DNA of 64,000 nt, from the NCBI GenBank assembly GCA_013696965.1, contig JACCXN010000005.1, positions 8,016 to 72,015 of the forward strand, written 5' to 3'. The notes beneath the pieces are model-generated. The model saw nothing but the letters and a program-made list of their open reading frames with translations. It searched no databases and was not told the origin of the DNA. The position numbers and the translations under genes are program-made. The DNA is from Bacteroidota bacterium. GTDB lineage: Bacteria > Bacteroidota > Bacteroidia > JACCXN01. Below are positions 18,163 through 26,986 of this stretch, in pieces; positions within the stretch are counted from its first letter, which is position 1, and every line of letters starts with the position of its first letter.

Positions 18163-18742
18163 TATTTAATTATTTAAGTATTATAGAAAAGAAGCTTAAC
18201 TTTTCTGTTGAAAACTCCCGCTAAAATTTATCTAAAACAGGTGTAATTAAATCTAAACTTTTTCCCTTTCCCAGCTTGCAGCCTTTGAGCTTTGAATACC
18301 TTAATACGCTAATTTTCATTTGGGAATGAAAGTAATTAGACTAAACCCTACATAGCATAAAAATTCCCCTGCTTCCTAACAGAGTGAGGAATCTTTGACA
18401 AATTGCATGAAATATAATTACATGATTAATAACACTAAATTACCTAAAGTAAAAATGAATGGTTTTAGCAAATTATCAGCCATGAATAAAACTCTGGCTT
18501 ATATTAAGTGTTCATTGTTGATTTTTTGTAACAATTGTAGAAATAAATCCACAAAAATTATAAACAAAAGGAAGCATATTTTTAAATAAGCTGTTTTACT
18601 TTCTTTAAATTATCACGAATGAGAGTATAAACAATCTCTGTTATCAGCAATTAACCAAAGTTTAGCAAATTTCATTTATATATGTTCATTAACGGAATGA
18701 TTATTGAGTTTTAATGGTAAGTTTTAATTATAATTTACTGAA
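18163..18742. other. 580-bp gap; one dispersed repeat, no recognised gene
   Basis: The only long frame (18395-18589, 64 codons) is Lys/Asn-rich and overlaps the repeat unit described separately at 18378, so I do not call it. The rest is AT-rich, and I see no hairpin or RNA gene. It should hold the promoter of the receiver gene at 18743. Confidence 0.4.
18378..18410 (+). repeat. Dispersed repeat, copy 1
   Basis: AACAGAGTGAGGAATCTTTG followed by ACAAATTGCATGA. A second copy lies in inverted orientation at 44927-44959 (30 of 33 positions alike). The shared sequence extends some bases further into TATAATT. Both copies are intergenic. Confidence 0.5.
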
Positions 18743-19123
18743 ATGAAATACAAAACAGCCTTGCTGGTTGATGATGATGCCGACAGTAATTTTGTCAACA
18801 GCTGGATAGTGCGCAAAGAGTTTGCTGAAGAAGTAATTGTTAAACAATCTTCGGAGAGTGCCCTGGAATACTTAAAAACAAAAAGCAGGAATAAGTCTGA
18901 ACTTCCTGATGTGATTTTTTTGGATATCAGAATGCCAATTATGGATGGGTTCGACTTTCTGGATGAATACAACAAATTACCCGATGTAGTTAAAAGCAAG
19001 TGTAAAATAATTATGCTATCTTCTAGCTTTGACAAAAATGATTATCATAAAGCAATTGGGAATCAATTTGTATACAGGTATTTAAACAAACCTCTCACTG
19101 TTGAGGCTCTGGCAGATATCTAA
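18743..19123 (+). CDS. Single-domain response regulator (CheY-like)
   Basis: A 126-residue receiver domain with no output domain. All signalling residues are present: the acidic cluster VDDDAD (9-14), phospho-acceptor Asp61 in FLDIRMPIMDG, a Ser in MLSSS (92-94) and Lys116 in LNKPL. It probably relays phosphate to or from other proteins. The PAS kinase gene begins 93 bp downstream in the same direction and is its likely partner. Confidence 0.9.
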   Translation: MKYKTALLVDDDADSNFVNSWIVRKEFAEEVIVKQSSESALEYLKTKSRNKSELPDVIFLDIRMPIMDGFDFLDEYNKLPDVVKSKCKIIMLSSSFDKNDYHKAIGNQFVYRYLNKPLTVEALADI

Positions 19124-19216
19124 CACTGATTTTTATTCATTGAATTAAAAAGGTTACAATGAATAAAAAATCTAGGTTGCTGAGCTATTCATATTGATAT
19201 TACAAGTTAAAGAGTA

Positions 19217-22200
19217 ATGACCTATTTTAAACCGGAAAATCAGAAGGATGATCAAACTGCAGGTGCTGTTGAAAGACTGCAGGGGTTTTTCTTATTAATT
19301 TCTTCCGATTTAAAAATTATTTCGGTCAATAATACAGACGAAATTAATATCCCTGATTTAATACCAGGGTCTAATTTAATTGAATCTCTATCCAAAATAA
19401 ATATTGAAAAAAACAAGGAAACAATAAATGAAATTGAATCTGCTTTTTATCACGTTCTTAAACATAAAAAGACAGTGCTTCTTAAACAAAAACAATTTTT
19501 TTTTTATCAAAACAACCTTGAAAATCATTCTTCTTTAAACATTAACTTCATTCCACTTTTCAATAAAGAGATTGTTGAAAATGTGCTCATTTATTTGAAT
19601 CCTGTATCAAAAAGAGATGTTTCAGAGTCCCTGGAAAAAGTTTATTCGCTGCAAAAAAAACTATTTTCTGTGGCAAAAAAAGATTATTCCTTTGACACAA
19701 CATTGGATTATATAATTAAAATTATCGAAGAAAACAATCCCGAACTGCTCTGTTCCATTATAATACCAGAAAATGGAAAATTGCATCAAAAGGCTTCAGC
19801 TAATTTACCTCTGCAATTTTTTGATGAAATTAACGAAATGGTAATGGAAATAGTTAAAGACAGAAAAAAAATTGATCAAATAAATACAGAAGAAAAATGC
19901 ATCAATTTGAACAATATTGCGAATAAATATAATCTGCAAAACTATAACTGTTATATTTTAAGAGGTAAGGATAATTCATTTCTTGGCATGTTAAATGTTT
20001 TTTATAAAAAAGACGGTTATCTTACTTCGAAAGAACAGAAAATATTACAGATTGTAGTAGAATTTGCAGTTATTATTATTGAAAGAGAAAATTTCATACA
20101 ATCTAATATAATAAACAGTGAAATCCTAAATGAAATTAGCAATGCACTTCCTGTTGTTATCCTTCAATTTATAAGAGAAACAAATGGAAAATATAAATTC
20201 ACGTATTTAACAGAAAATATAAAATCATTTTATGATTTTTCATCAGAAGAAATATATAATAATCCTGAAAAACTTTTAAAAAAGGTTCATCCTGATGATT
20301 TTGATGGACTAATGAATAGTATTGAAAAATCTGCTCAGAGTCTTCAAGCCTGGGATTATTCTTTTAGGGTAATAAGCCGAAACAGTAATGAATACATTTG
20401 GTTAAAGGGAAATGCAGTTCCAGAAAAAAAACAAACTCACATAGTCTGGAATGGGTCTTTAATTGATATTACTGAAATACGGGAGGCTATTGAAAAAATT
20501 ACAGCTTCAGAAACAAGATATCATTTGCTCTTTGAAAAAAACCCTCTTGCGCTTATGGTAATTGAAAAAGAAAGTCTTAAGCTTCTTGATGTAAATTCAA
20601 AAGCAATAAATACTTTTGGATACACGGAAAAGGATTTGCTCCATCTTTCATTGAAAAACATACTACCAAAAGATGATTTAAAGAAATTACAGGATGAATT
20701 AAAAAACCTGCAGCCCGGAAAAGATATTATGCTAAATTTGAAAAACATTAAAAAAAACGGGAAATTAATTGATGTTGAATTTCTTATTACAGAATTCCAG
20801 TTTCAGGGTACAGACGCATACTTGAAAATAGTTACGGATGTAACAGCAAAATTAAAATCAGAGGATATTATCGAAAGGCAAAATTTGCTTTTTAAAGAAT
20901 TATTCAATGCCTCTCCTTTTGGAATTGTATTGTTTGATGATATGGAAAGGATAATAGAAGTAAATAATTCATTTGAAAAAATATTTCAATTCAATTTTGA
21001 GGAACTTAAAAACAGATTGACAAAGGATTTTATAGTCCCTACCGAAAAACAACATGAATCCGATGAAATATTTGAGGCAGCAAAAAAACTTGAGGCTGTT
21101 CAACTTGAAACATACAGAAAAAGAAAAGATGGACAAATTCTAGACATGCTGATTGTTTACTATCCAATAAAAAGCAATGATTTATTATTGGGCTTTTATG
21201 GAATTTATGTTGACATAAGCAAACAAAAAGAGGCGGAAAGAATACTGAAAAAAGAAAAGAACTTTACAGATTCAATGATAAATAGCCTTCCGGGAATATT
21301 ATATGTAATAAGTGTATTTGAAAAAGGATTAAGACTTACCTTATGGAATGAAAACCTAAGAAAAATTTCAGGTTATACAGATCAAGAAATAATAGATTTA
21401 AAAGTAGATGCTCTTTTTAAAGGCAATGACTTAATTAAGATCAGGGAACAACTTGATATGGTTTTAACGAGTGGAAAAGCAGAGGCTGAAGCCGTTATAG
21501 TTTCAAAAAGCGGGAAGGAAACTTTATATTATTTTACAGGCATTTTATCTAAAATTTCCAATCAAAAATATATTATTGGAATGGGACTGGATATAACCGA
21601 TCGAAGCAAAAATCAGCAAATGCTCGTTATTTTAAAAAGAGGGCTTGAGAGTGTGGCTGAAGGGGTAATTATTGTAAATAACACCATTCCTGATAAAGCC
21701 ATAATGTATGTAAATCCTGAATTTTGTAGAATAACAGGGTATTCCCAAGAGGAAGTAGAGGGTAAAAATATTTTCCTTTTGAGCGGACCAAAAACAAAAA
21801 AAAGGATGATTGGCCAAATGAAAGATGCCATTCAATATGAAAGAACATTTCGTGGAGAAGTTTTAAGTTATAGGAAAGACGGATCAACTTTTTGGAATTT
21901 ACTTATATTAACTCCTGTTTTTGGGGAGAACAAAGCAGCTACCCATTTTGTGGCTACGATAACCGACATTACAGATATTAAAAATTGGCAACAGAGGTTA
22001 GAAGAATACAACATGAATTTAATAAAAGCAAATCAGGAATTAGATCGATTTGTTTACAGTACTTCCCATGATTTAAGAGCTCCTTTAACATCAGTTCTAG
22101 GATTAATAAATATTGCACTAGCGGAAACTGACCCCGAACTTCTAAGGGAATTTCTTGAAAGAATGAGAAACAGTGTATTAAAACTGGATTCCTTTATACA

Positions 22201-22702
22201 AGATATTGTTAACTATTCACGCAATTCAAGACTTGAAGTCCTAAGAAATGAAGTGGACTTCAATAAAATACTCCATGAAATTATTGAGAAATTAGAATTC
22301 ATGGAAGGTACTAAATCTATTAATTTCAAAATTGATATACAAGATAGCCAAAAATTCTATTCAGATAAAAACAGATTAATTGTAATACTAAGCAATTTAG
22401 TTTCTAATGCAATTAAGTATCAAGACAGTAAAAAAGATTACAGGTATATTTATATTCAGGTTAAAACTTTAAGGGACAAGATATCTATTGAAATAGAAGA
22501 TAACGGAACTGGAATTCCAAGGGCCTATCAAAAGAAAGTTTTTGAAATGTTTTTCAGGGCTTCTGAACAATCAACAGGTTCAGGTCTTGGATTGTATATT
22601 GTAAAAGAAATGGTTGATAAATTGAAAGGGAAAATCAAAATGGAATCATCCTTAGGAGTTGGCACTAAATTTTTTATCGAGATACCTAATCTTAAAGAGT
22701 AA
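19217..22702 (+). CDS. Multi-PAS/GAF sensor histidine kinase
   Basis: A 1161-residue protein without obvious membrane helices. The order is a divergent PAS-like region (20-130), a GAF-like region (about 150-290), then five PAS domains (about 305-420, 430-545, 555-670, 680-795 and 805-920), a HisKA dimerisation domain with His951 (STSHDLRAPLTS) and an ATPase domain: N-box SNLVSNAIKY (1059-1068), G1 DNGTGIP (1095-1101), G2 GSGLGLYIV (1121-1129). The last PAS has the LOV-like pattern GKNIFLLSGPKT but lacks the photoactive cysteine. It probably phosphorylates the CheY-like protein encoded just upstream. Its last 51 codons have been copied downstream as decayed repeats. Confidence 0.9.
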   Translation: MTYFKPENQKDDQTAGAVERLQGFFLLISSDLKIISVNNTDEINIPDLIPGSNLIESLSKINIEKNKETINEIESAFYHVLKHKKTVLLKQKQFFFYQNNLENHSSLNINFIPLFNKEIVENVLIYLNPVSKRDVSESLEKVYSLQKKLFSVAKKDYSFDTTLDYIIKIIEENNPELLCSIIIPENGKLHQKASANLPLQFFDEINEMVMEIVKDRKKIDQINTEEKCINLNNIANKYNLQNYNCYILRGKDNSFLGMLNVFYKKDGYLTSKEQKILQIVVEFAVIIIERENFIQSNIINSEILNEISNALPVVILQFIRETNGKYKFTYLTENIKSFYDFSSEEIYNNPEKLLKKVHPDDFDGLMNSIEKSAQSLQAWDYSFRVISRNSNEYIWLKGNAVPEKKQTHIVWNGSLIDITEIREAIEKITASETRYHLLFEKNPLALMVIEKESLKLLDVNSKAINTFGYTEKDLLHLSLKNILPKDDLKKLQDELKNLQPGKDIMLNLKNIKKNGKLIDVEFLITEFQFQGTDAYLKIVTDVTAKLKSEDIIERQNLLFKELFNASPFGIVLFDDMERIIEVNNSFEKIFQFNFEELKNRLTKDFIVPTEKQHESDEIFEAAKKLEAVQLETYRKRKDGQILDMLIVYYPIKSNDLLLGFYGIYVDISKQKEAERILKKEKNFTDSMINSLPGILYVISVFEKGLRLTLWNENLRKISGYTDQEIIDLKVDALFKGNDLIKIREQLDMVLTSGKAEAEAVIVSKSGKETLYYFTGILSKISNQKYIIGMGLDITDRSKNQQMLVILKRGLESVAEGVIIVNNTIPDKAIMYVNPEFCRITGYSQEEVEGKNIFLLSGPKTKKRMIGQMKDAIQYERTFRGEVLSYRKDGSTFWNLLILTPVFGENKAATHFVATITDITDIKNWQQRLEEYNMNLIKANQELDRFVYSTSHDLRAPLTSVLGLINIALAETDPELLREFLERMRNSVLKLDSFIQDIVNYSRNSRLEVLRNEVDFNKILHEIIEKLEFMEGTKSINFKIDIQDSQKFYSDKNRLIVILSNLVSNAIKYQDSKKDYRYIYIQVKTLRDKISIEIEDNGTGIPRAYQKKVFEMFFRASEQSTGSGLGLYIVKEMVDKLKGKIKMESSLGVGTKFFIEIPNLKE

Positions 22703-23056
22703 ATACTTGAATTGAAAAATGTTTTTCAGGGCTTCTGAACAACAACAATTTCATGCCTTTAATTGTATTTTGTAAAAAAAGGGTTGATAAATTGAAAGTG
22801 AAAATAAGAATGGAATAATCCTTAGGAGTTGGCACTAAATTTTTTATCGAGATACCTAATCTTAATTAGTAAATACTAGAAATGAAAAATGTTTTCAGTG
22901 CTTCTGAACAATAACAGCTTAATGCCTTTAATTGTATTTTGTAAAAAAAGGATTGATAAATTGAAAGGGGAAAAAAGGATGGAATTATCCTTAGGAGTTG
23001 GAACTAAATTTTTTATAGAGATACCTAATCTTAATTAGTAAATACTAGAATTGAAA
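22547..23056 (+). repeat. Three tandem copies of the kinase 3' end (about 170 bp each)
   Basis: Unit 1 (22547-22718) is the end of the kinase gene itself, from Met1111 to 16 bp past the stop. Unit 2 (22719-22888) and unit 3 (22889-23056) are diverged copies of it. They keep long stretches such as CTTAGGAGTTGG and GATACCTAATCTTAA. Units 2 and 3 share changes that unit 1 lacks (TTAATTAG for TTAAAGAG; TTTAATTGTATTTTG), so unit 3 seems to derive from unit 2 after it had already diverged. Confidence 0.9.
22719..23056 (+). pseudogene. Two decayed copies of the kinase C-terminal ATPase segment
   Basis: Both copies begin like the kinase at MFFRASEQ, but small insertions and deletions shift the frame within 15 codons and stop codons appear (for example TAA within the copy of the sequence around NGTK/KMESS). 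The GSGLG motif is lost in both. They cannot encode the ATPase lobe and are relics of tandem duplication. Confidence 0.75.
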
Positions 23057-23260
23057 TTCGCATTTAAACGGTATTAAAAGTTTGGCCAAGCAATTACATT
23101 AATCCTTTAGATTTAAATAAAATTAATTAAAAAGCTCTATTTCAATTAATTCAATTTTTATAAGCTCTGCTTTTTGATCAAAAGTCTATCTTTGTTCCAT
23201 TACAAAATATTCCGGAACAGAATTTATCCAAAAAAAGATTTGTTCCCCCTCCCGCTTTTC

Positions 23261-23293
23261 TTGAAAATTTTTAATAAAATTTCATTATTTTTG
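23261..23293 (+). promoter_or_regulatory. Candidate promoter of the E2-gldLM unit
   Basis: TATTTTTG (23286-23293) matches the -7 consensus TAnnTTTG, with a TTG at 23261-23263 spaced 22 bases upstream as a possible -33 element. The ATG of the E2 gene follows at 23334, leaving a short leader. Confidence 0.45.
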
Positions 23294-23333
23294 CAAATTA
23301 AAGGAATTATGCATTACTAGAAATATACAAAGA

Positions 23334-24692
23334 ATGGCTCAAATTGAATTGATTTTACCTAAAATGGGTGAGAGTGTTGCTGAGGCAACCATTATAAAGT
23401 GGTTAAAAAATGAAGGGGAGCATATTGATGCAGACGAATCTGTTTTAGAAATTGCTACAGATAAAGTTGATTCTGAAGTGCCTTCCCCAACTCAGGGTAT
23501 TTTGATTAAAAGAATGTTCAATGAGGGTGATGTTGTACAAGTTGGTTCAGTAATAGCATTGATTGGCTCTAAAGAGGAGGTAAAAAACGAACCGGTAACA
23601 CAGCCGGAAAAAATGACTGCTTCGGCAGTTCAAAATTCGATTCCAGCTCCAAGACATGCAGAAATAAGTGTTAAGGAAATTGAAATTCCAAGAACCTCAG
23701 AAGGTGGAAAGTTCTACTCTCCTCTAGTACGAAATATAGCAAAAACAGAAGGTATTTCAACTACCGAACTTGAAAAGTTGCATGGAACGGGGTCTGATGG
23801 AAGGGTAACAAAAAATGATATTTTAGACTACCTATCCAAACGCTCCAATGGAACAAATATTTCTGAACCAGTTTTGGAGCAAAATGGAAAAACAAGTTCA
23901 AGTCAACAAGTAAGTAATGTTCAAACACCGCAAATACAACAAGCCACCACATCAATAAAGCACCCCGTTGTTAGCGCTGGAGAAAACGATGAGATAATTG
24001 AAATGGATAGGATGCGAAAGCTTATTGCAGACCATATGGTTATGTCCAAGCATGTTGCACCCCATGTTACATCATTCGTAGAAGTAGACGTTACCAACCT
24101 TGTGATGTGGAGGGAGAAAAACAAAAAGGAATTTGAAAAGCGCGAAGGAGAAAAAATAACTTATACCCCTATTTTTATCGAGGCTGTAACAAGGGCAATT
24201 AAAGAATTTCCAATGATCAACATTGCTGTTAGCGGAAGCAATATTATAAAAAGAAAAAACATAAACATAGGTATAGCAACTGCCCTGCCCACAGGAAATT
24301 TAATTGTTCCTGTAATAAAAAATGCTGATCAAATGAATTTGGTCGGATTAACAAAAACTGTAAATGATCTTGTTGCAAGGGCAAGAGTGAATAAGCTAAA
24401 ACCAGATGATATTCAAGGTGGTACATTCACAATTTCCAATGTAGGAACTTTTGGAAACGTGATGGGAACACCAATTATTAATCAGCCACAAGTTGCAATA
24501 CTTGCTGTTGGTGCAATACGTAAAAAACCAGTGGTAATTGAAACTCCACAAGGTGATACCATAGGAATCCGTCATATGATGTTCTTATCTATGTCTTATG
24601 ATCATAGGGTTGTAGATGGAATGTTAGGTGGAACTTTTATAAGGAGAGTTGGTGATTTACTTGAAAGTTTTGATTTAAACCATCAGTTCTGA
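23334..24692 (+). CDS. Dihydrolipoyl acyltransferase E2 of a 2-oxo acid dehydrogenase
   Basis: The E2 core of a pyruvate, 2-oxoglutarate or branched-chain oxo-acid dehydrogenase. One lipoyl domain (about 2-76) has the lipoylated Lys44 in EIATDKVDSEVP. A peripheral-subunit-binding domain follows (about 125-162, SPLVRNIAKTEGIS, GSDGRVTKNDIL). The catalytic domain (about 215-448) ends with the active-site motif SYDHRVVDGMLGG. A Gln/Ser-rich linker lies between. The substrate cannot be fixed from sequence, and no E1 or E3 gene is nearby. It is followed at only 16 bp by gldL, an unexpected operon partner. Confidence 0.92.
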   Translation: MAQIELILPKMGESVAEATIIKWLKNEGEHIDADESVLEIATDKVDSEVPSPTQGILIKRMFNEGDVVQVGSVIALIGSKEEVKNEPVTQPEKMTASAVQNSIPAPRHAEISVKEIEIPRTSEGGKFYSPLVRNIAKTEGISTTELEKLHGTGSDGRVTKNDILDYLSKRSNGTNISEPVLEQNGKTSSSQQVSNVQTPQIQQATTSIKHPVVSAGENDEIIEMDRMRKLIADHMVMSKHVAPHVTSFVEVDVTNLVMWREKNKKEFEKREGEKITYTPIFIEAVTRAIKEFPMINIAVSGSNIIKRKNINIGIATALPTGNLIVPVIKNADQMNLVGLTKTVNDLVARARVNKLKPDDIQGGTFTISNVGTFGNVMGTPIINQPQVAILAVGAIRKKPVVIETPQGDTIGIRHMMFLSMSYDHRVVDGMLGGTFIRRVGDLLESFDLNHQF

Positions 24693-24708
24693 TCCAATTA
24701 ATCCACTT

Positions 24709-25635
24709 ATGAAAAACAAGGATACTTACTTTGATTTTATTAATTTCGCCTATGGAATAGGCGCTGCCATTGTAATCATTGGTGCTATGTTTAAATTCCT
24801 TGGTTGGGATTATGCCAATGAATTTTTCCTAGTTGGATTAACTACTGAGGCTGTTGTTTTTAGCATATCTGCTTTTGAATTTAAAAAAAAGAAAACGCCT
24901 GCATCAGCGGTAAAAGTTTATCATTGGGAAAATATTTTTCCACAACTTTTAACATCTGAACTACATAATCCGGATGTACTTTCCAAAGTTGCAGAGGAAC
25001 AAACTCTGAATACTGTTGCTATAACAAAATCTCTTGGAAATTTTAATCTAGCAATTGAAAAATTAAACGAAGTTAGCAACCAGTTGGTTCTTGGTATTAA
25101 CACCATGTCCAATGCTATTAAACAATTGGAAAAAACAACTGAAGATTATTCCATGGAAATGGGTTTGCTTAAAGAAAATGTACAGCAATTAAATTCTTTG
25201 CATAATTCCCATTTAAGAAGTCTAGCCTTAACTCTTCCTTGTTATGAAAAAGAATTTATCAATCTTTCCAAATCCCTTTGCTCTATAAATGAAAAATATA
25301 TTAATCACAATACCAGTTTTGATCATGCTTCCTTGGTTTATGATAAACAGTTTAAGGAGTTAAATGAAAACCTTCAAAAAACAAATTCTATTTACTTAAG
25401 GCAAATGAACCAATTGGAAGATTCATCCAGCGGATATGAAAAAGAATTCACTATGCTAAATGAAAACCTTTTGAAAATAAATTCCTTTTATACTGAACAT
25501 TTATCCAAAAACGGAAGAAATTCTGAGGATTTTGAAAAAGAATTTGCTAGCCTAGGGGCAAACATGTCAAAAGTAAATTCTTTTTATACTGATATGCTAG
25601 GAGCAGTAGGAAGAATTACTCGCCCTACTGTTTAA
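24709..25635 (+). CDS. gldL: GldL-family T9SS/gliding motor protein with expanded 32-residue repeats
   Basis: GldL and GldM form the proton-driven motor of type IX secretion and gliding. Two N-terminal helices are present (INFAYGIGAAIVIIGAMFKF, then FFLVGLTTEAVVFSISAF), with Lys29 and Glu47 at the positions known to matter in the Flavobacterium protein (Lys27, Glu49). Helix 1 has the family sequence NFAYGIGAA. After a helical linker come five repeats with a period of exactly 32 residues, starting near 147, 179, 211, 243 and 275 (pattern YEKEFxxLNENLxKINSFY). Usual GldL proteins have fewer such units. gldM follows at 19 bp; no gldK precedes it. Confidence 0.88.
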   Translation: MKNKDTYFDFINFAYGIGAAIVIIGAMFKFLGWDYANEFFLVGLTTEAVVFSISAFEFKKKKTPASAVKVYHWENIFPQLLTSELHNPDVLSKVAEEQTLNTVAITKSLGNFNLAIEKLNEVSNQLVLGINTMSNAIKQLEKTTEDYSMEMGLLKENVQQLNSLHNSHLRSLALTLPCYEKEFINLSKSLCSINEKYINHNTSFDHASLVYDKQFKELNENLQKTNSIYLRQMNQLEDSSSGYEKEFTMLNENLLKINSFYTEHLSKNGRNSEDFEKEFASLGANMSKVNSFYTDMLGAVGRITRPTV

Positions 25636-25654
25636 ACATACAGAAATAGCTTTA

Positions 25655-26980
25655 ATGGAAGATAACAACAACAGTGATCGTAAGGCACTCAGGAACAAAA
25701 TGGTAGGCTTTATGTACTTGATTTTTATAGTTCTTGCGTTCCTTTATATTCCTTCTGATTTTATTGACACAATTCGGGATGTAAATACTTCTTTTGAAAA
25801 ATCTTCAAAAGAAATGAATAGCATGAAAAATTACAATTTCCTGTTAATTAAAGCTGGATTAAAAGCTGATTCTACAATAAACAATAAGATAATTGCAATT
25901 GACTTTAAAAGAATTTCAGTATTATCCGACAGCATATGCAATCAGCTTGAATTTATTAAGCAAAGGGTTTTGGATGTTTCTGGGGGAATCAATAAGTATG
26001 GTTTTCTAAAAAATGCCAAGGACAACCAATTTACTGATGAAATAATGCTTGAGCAGGGAGTTGCAAAAAAAATTCATACCATGTTACATAATTTTAAAAC
26101 ACATATAAATAATGCAGGAACTTCTATCAATCCTGTTTTGCTTGATTCGATTTTACCAACAGATGAATTTGTAAACACCTCCACTGGGAAGAGTCAAACC
26201 TGGGAGAAATTTTATTTTTATAAAATGCCATTAACAGTTTCAATTGCCTTGATTGCAAAATTTCAAAATGATGTAAAACAAATTGAATTCATGGCAATGG
26301 AAGAATATCTTTTTAACCTTAAAGAGAATTATGAATTGACTTTGATTCCAAAAAACAAAAAAACAGAAGAAAACAAGACATTAAAAAACAACCCAAAAAT
26401 CCTTGATCCTGAAGCTTACATTAAAAATCCCGGATTTAATATTTTATATGTTGATGTTGACAATCCATTAAAAATTTATCATCCCGGATTTGGAAATTCT
26501 GATATTATTGCGGAGGTATCAAAGGGTGAAATATTTAAAAAGGACAGTCTTTTTTACCTGAGGGTAAATAATGAAGGAATTGTTGTTGTTACTGCATTTA
26601 GTAAAGAAAATAAAAAATTATTGGCGAAGCAGGAATTCCTTGTAAAGAATCTACCTGAACCCTCTGCCTTTATTGCTGAGAGAAAAGGGGGCAATATTTC
26701 TTCAAAAATATTCAAACTGCAAAAGCATATTGAGGTACAAAATGAAATTTCAGATAACAAGGATGGTTACATGGTCAAAAACTTTTCCTTAATAAGGATT
26801 AGTGCAAGTTCGGAAATGCAAAAATCCAAAAACAACCATGGATCTTTTTTCAACTCAAGCACACGTGATTTAATTGATGGAGCTCAAAGAGGAGATATAT
26901 TTATTTTTGACAACATCGAGGTAGAAATCCCAGGAGGAAGCATAAAAAAGGTTTCCTCAATTGTATTTACAGTTATTTAA
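25655..26980 (+). CDS. gldM: GldM-family T9SS/gliding motor protein, divergent
   Basis: Partner of GldL: one N-terminal membrane helix (about 17-34) and a long periplasmic part. Arg13 in RNKMVGFMYL lines up with the Arg of the classical RQKM start. The segment TWEKFYFYKMPLTVSIALIA followed by KFQNDVKQIE is the known GldM hallmark before the D1/D2 boundary, and the end (RDLIDGAQRGDIFIFDNIEV, then PGGSIKKV) fits the last GldM domain. At 441 residues it is shorter than the usual 510 or so. The family call is secure; whether it powers secretion, gliding or something else is not shown by sequence. Confidence 0.88.
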   Translation: MEDNNNSDRKALRNKMVGFMYLIFIVLAFLYIPSDFIDTIRDVNTSFEKSSKEMNSMKNYNFLLIKAGLKADSTINNKIIAIDFKRISVLSDSICNQLEFIKQRVLDVSGGINKYGFLKNAKDNQFTDEIMLEQGVAKKIHTMLHNFKTHINNAGTSINPVLLDSILPTDEFVNTSTGKSQTWEKFYFYKMPLTVSIALIAKFQNDVKQIEFMAMEEYLFNLKENYELTLIPKNKKTEENKTLKNNPKILDPEAYIKNPGFNILYVDVDNPLKIYHPGFGNSDIIAEVSKGEIFKKDSLFYLRVNNEGIVVVTAFSKENKKLLAKQEFLVKNLPEPSAFIAERKGGNISSKIFKLQKHIEVQNEISDNKDGYMVKNFSLIRISASSEMQKSKNNHGSFFNSSTRDLIDGAQRGDIFIFDNIEVEIPGGSIKKVSSIVFTVI

Positions 26981-26986
26981 ATATTT

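Noticed and set aside
18395-18589. 64-codon frame after the SDR gene
   Set aside because: Lys/Asn-rich, overlapping a dispersed repeat, with no family likeness.
22719-23056. Small genes encoding extra ATPase fragments
   Set aside because: Frameshifts and stop codons appear in both copies and the nucleotide-binding motif is lost.
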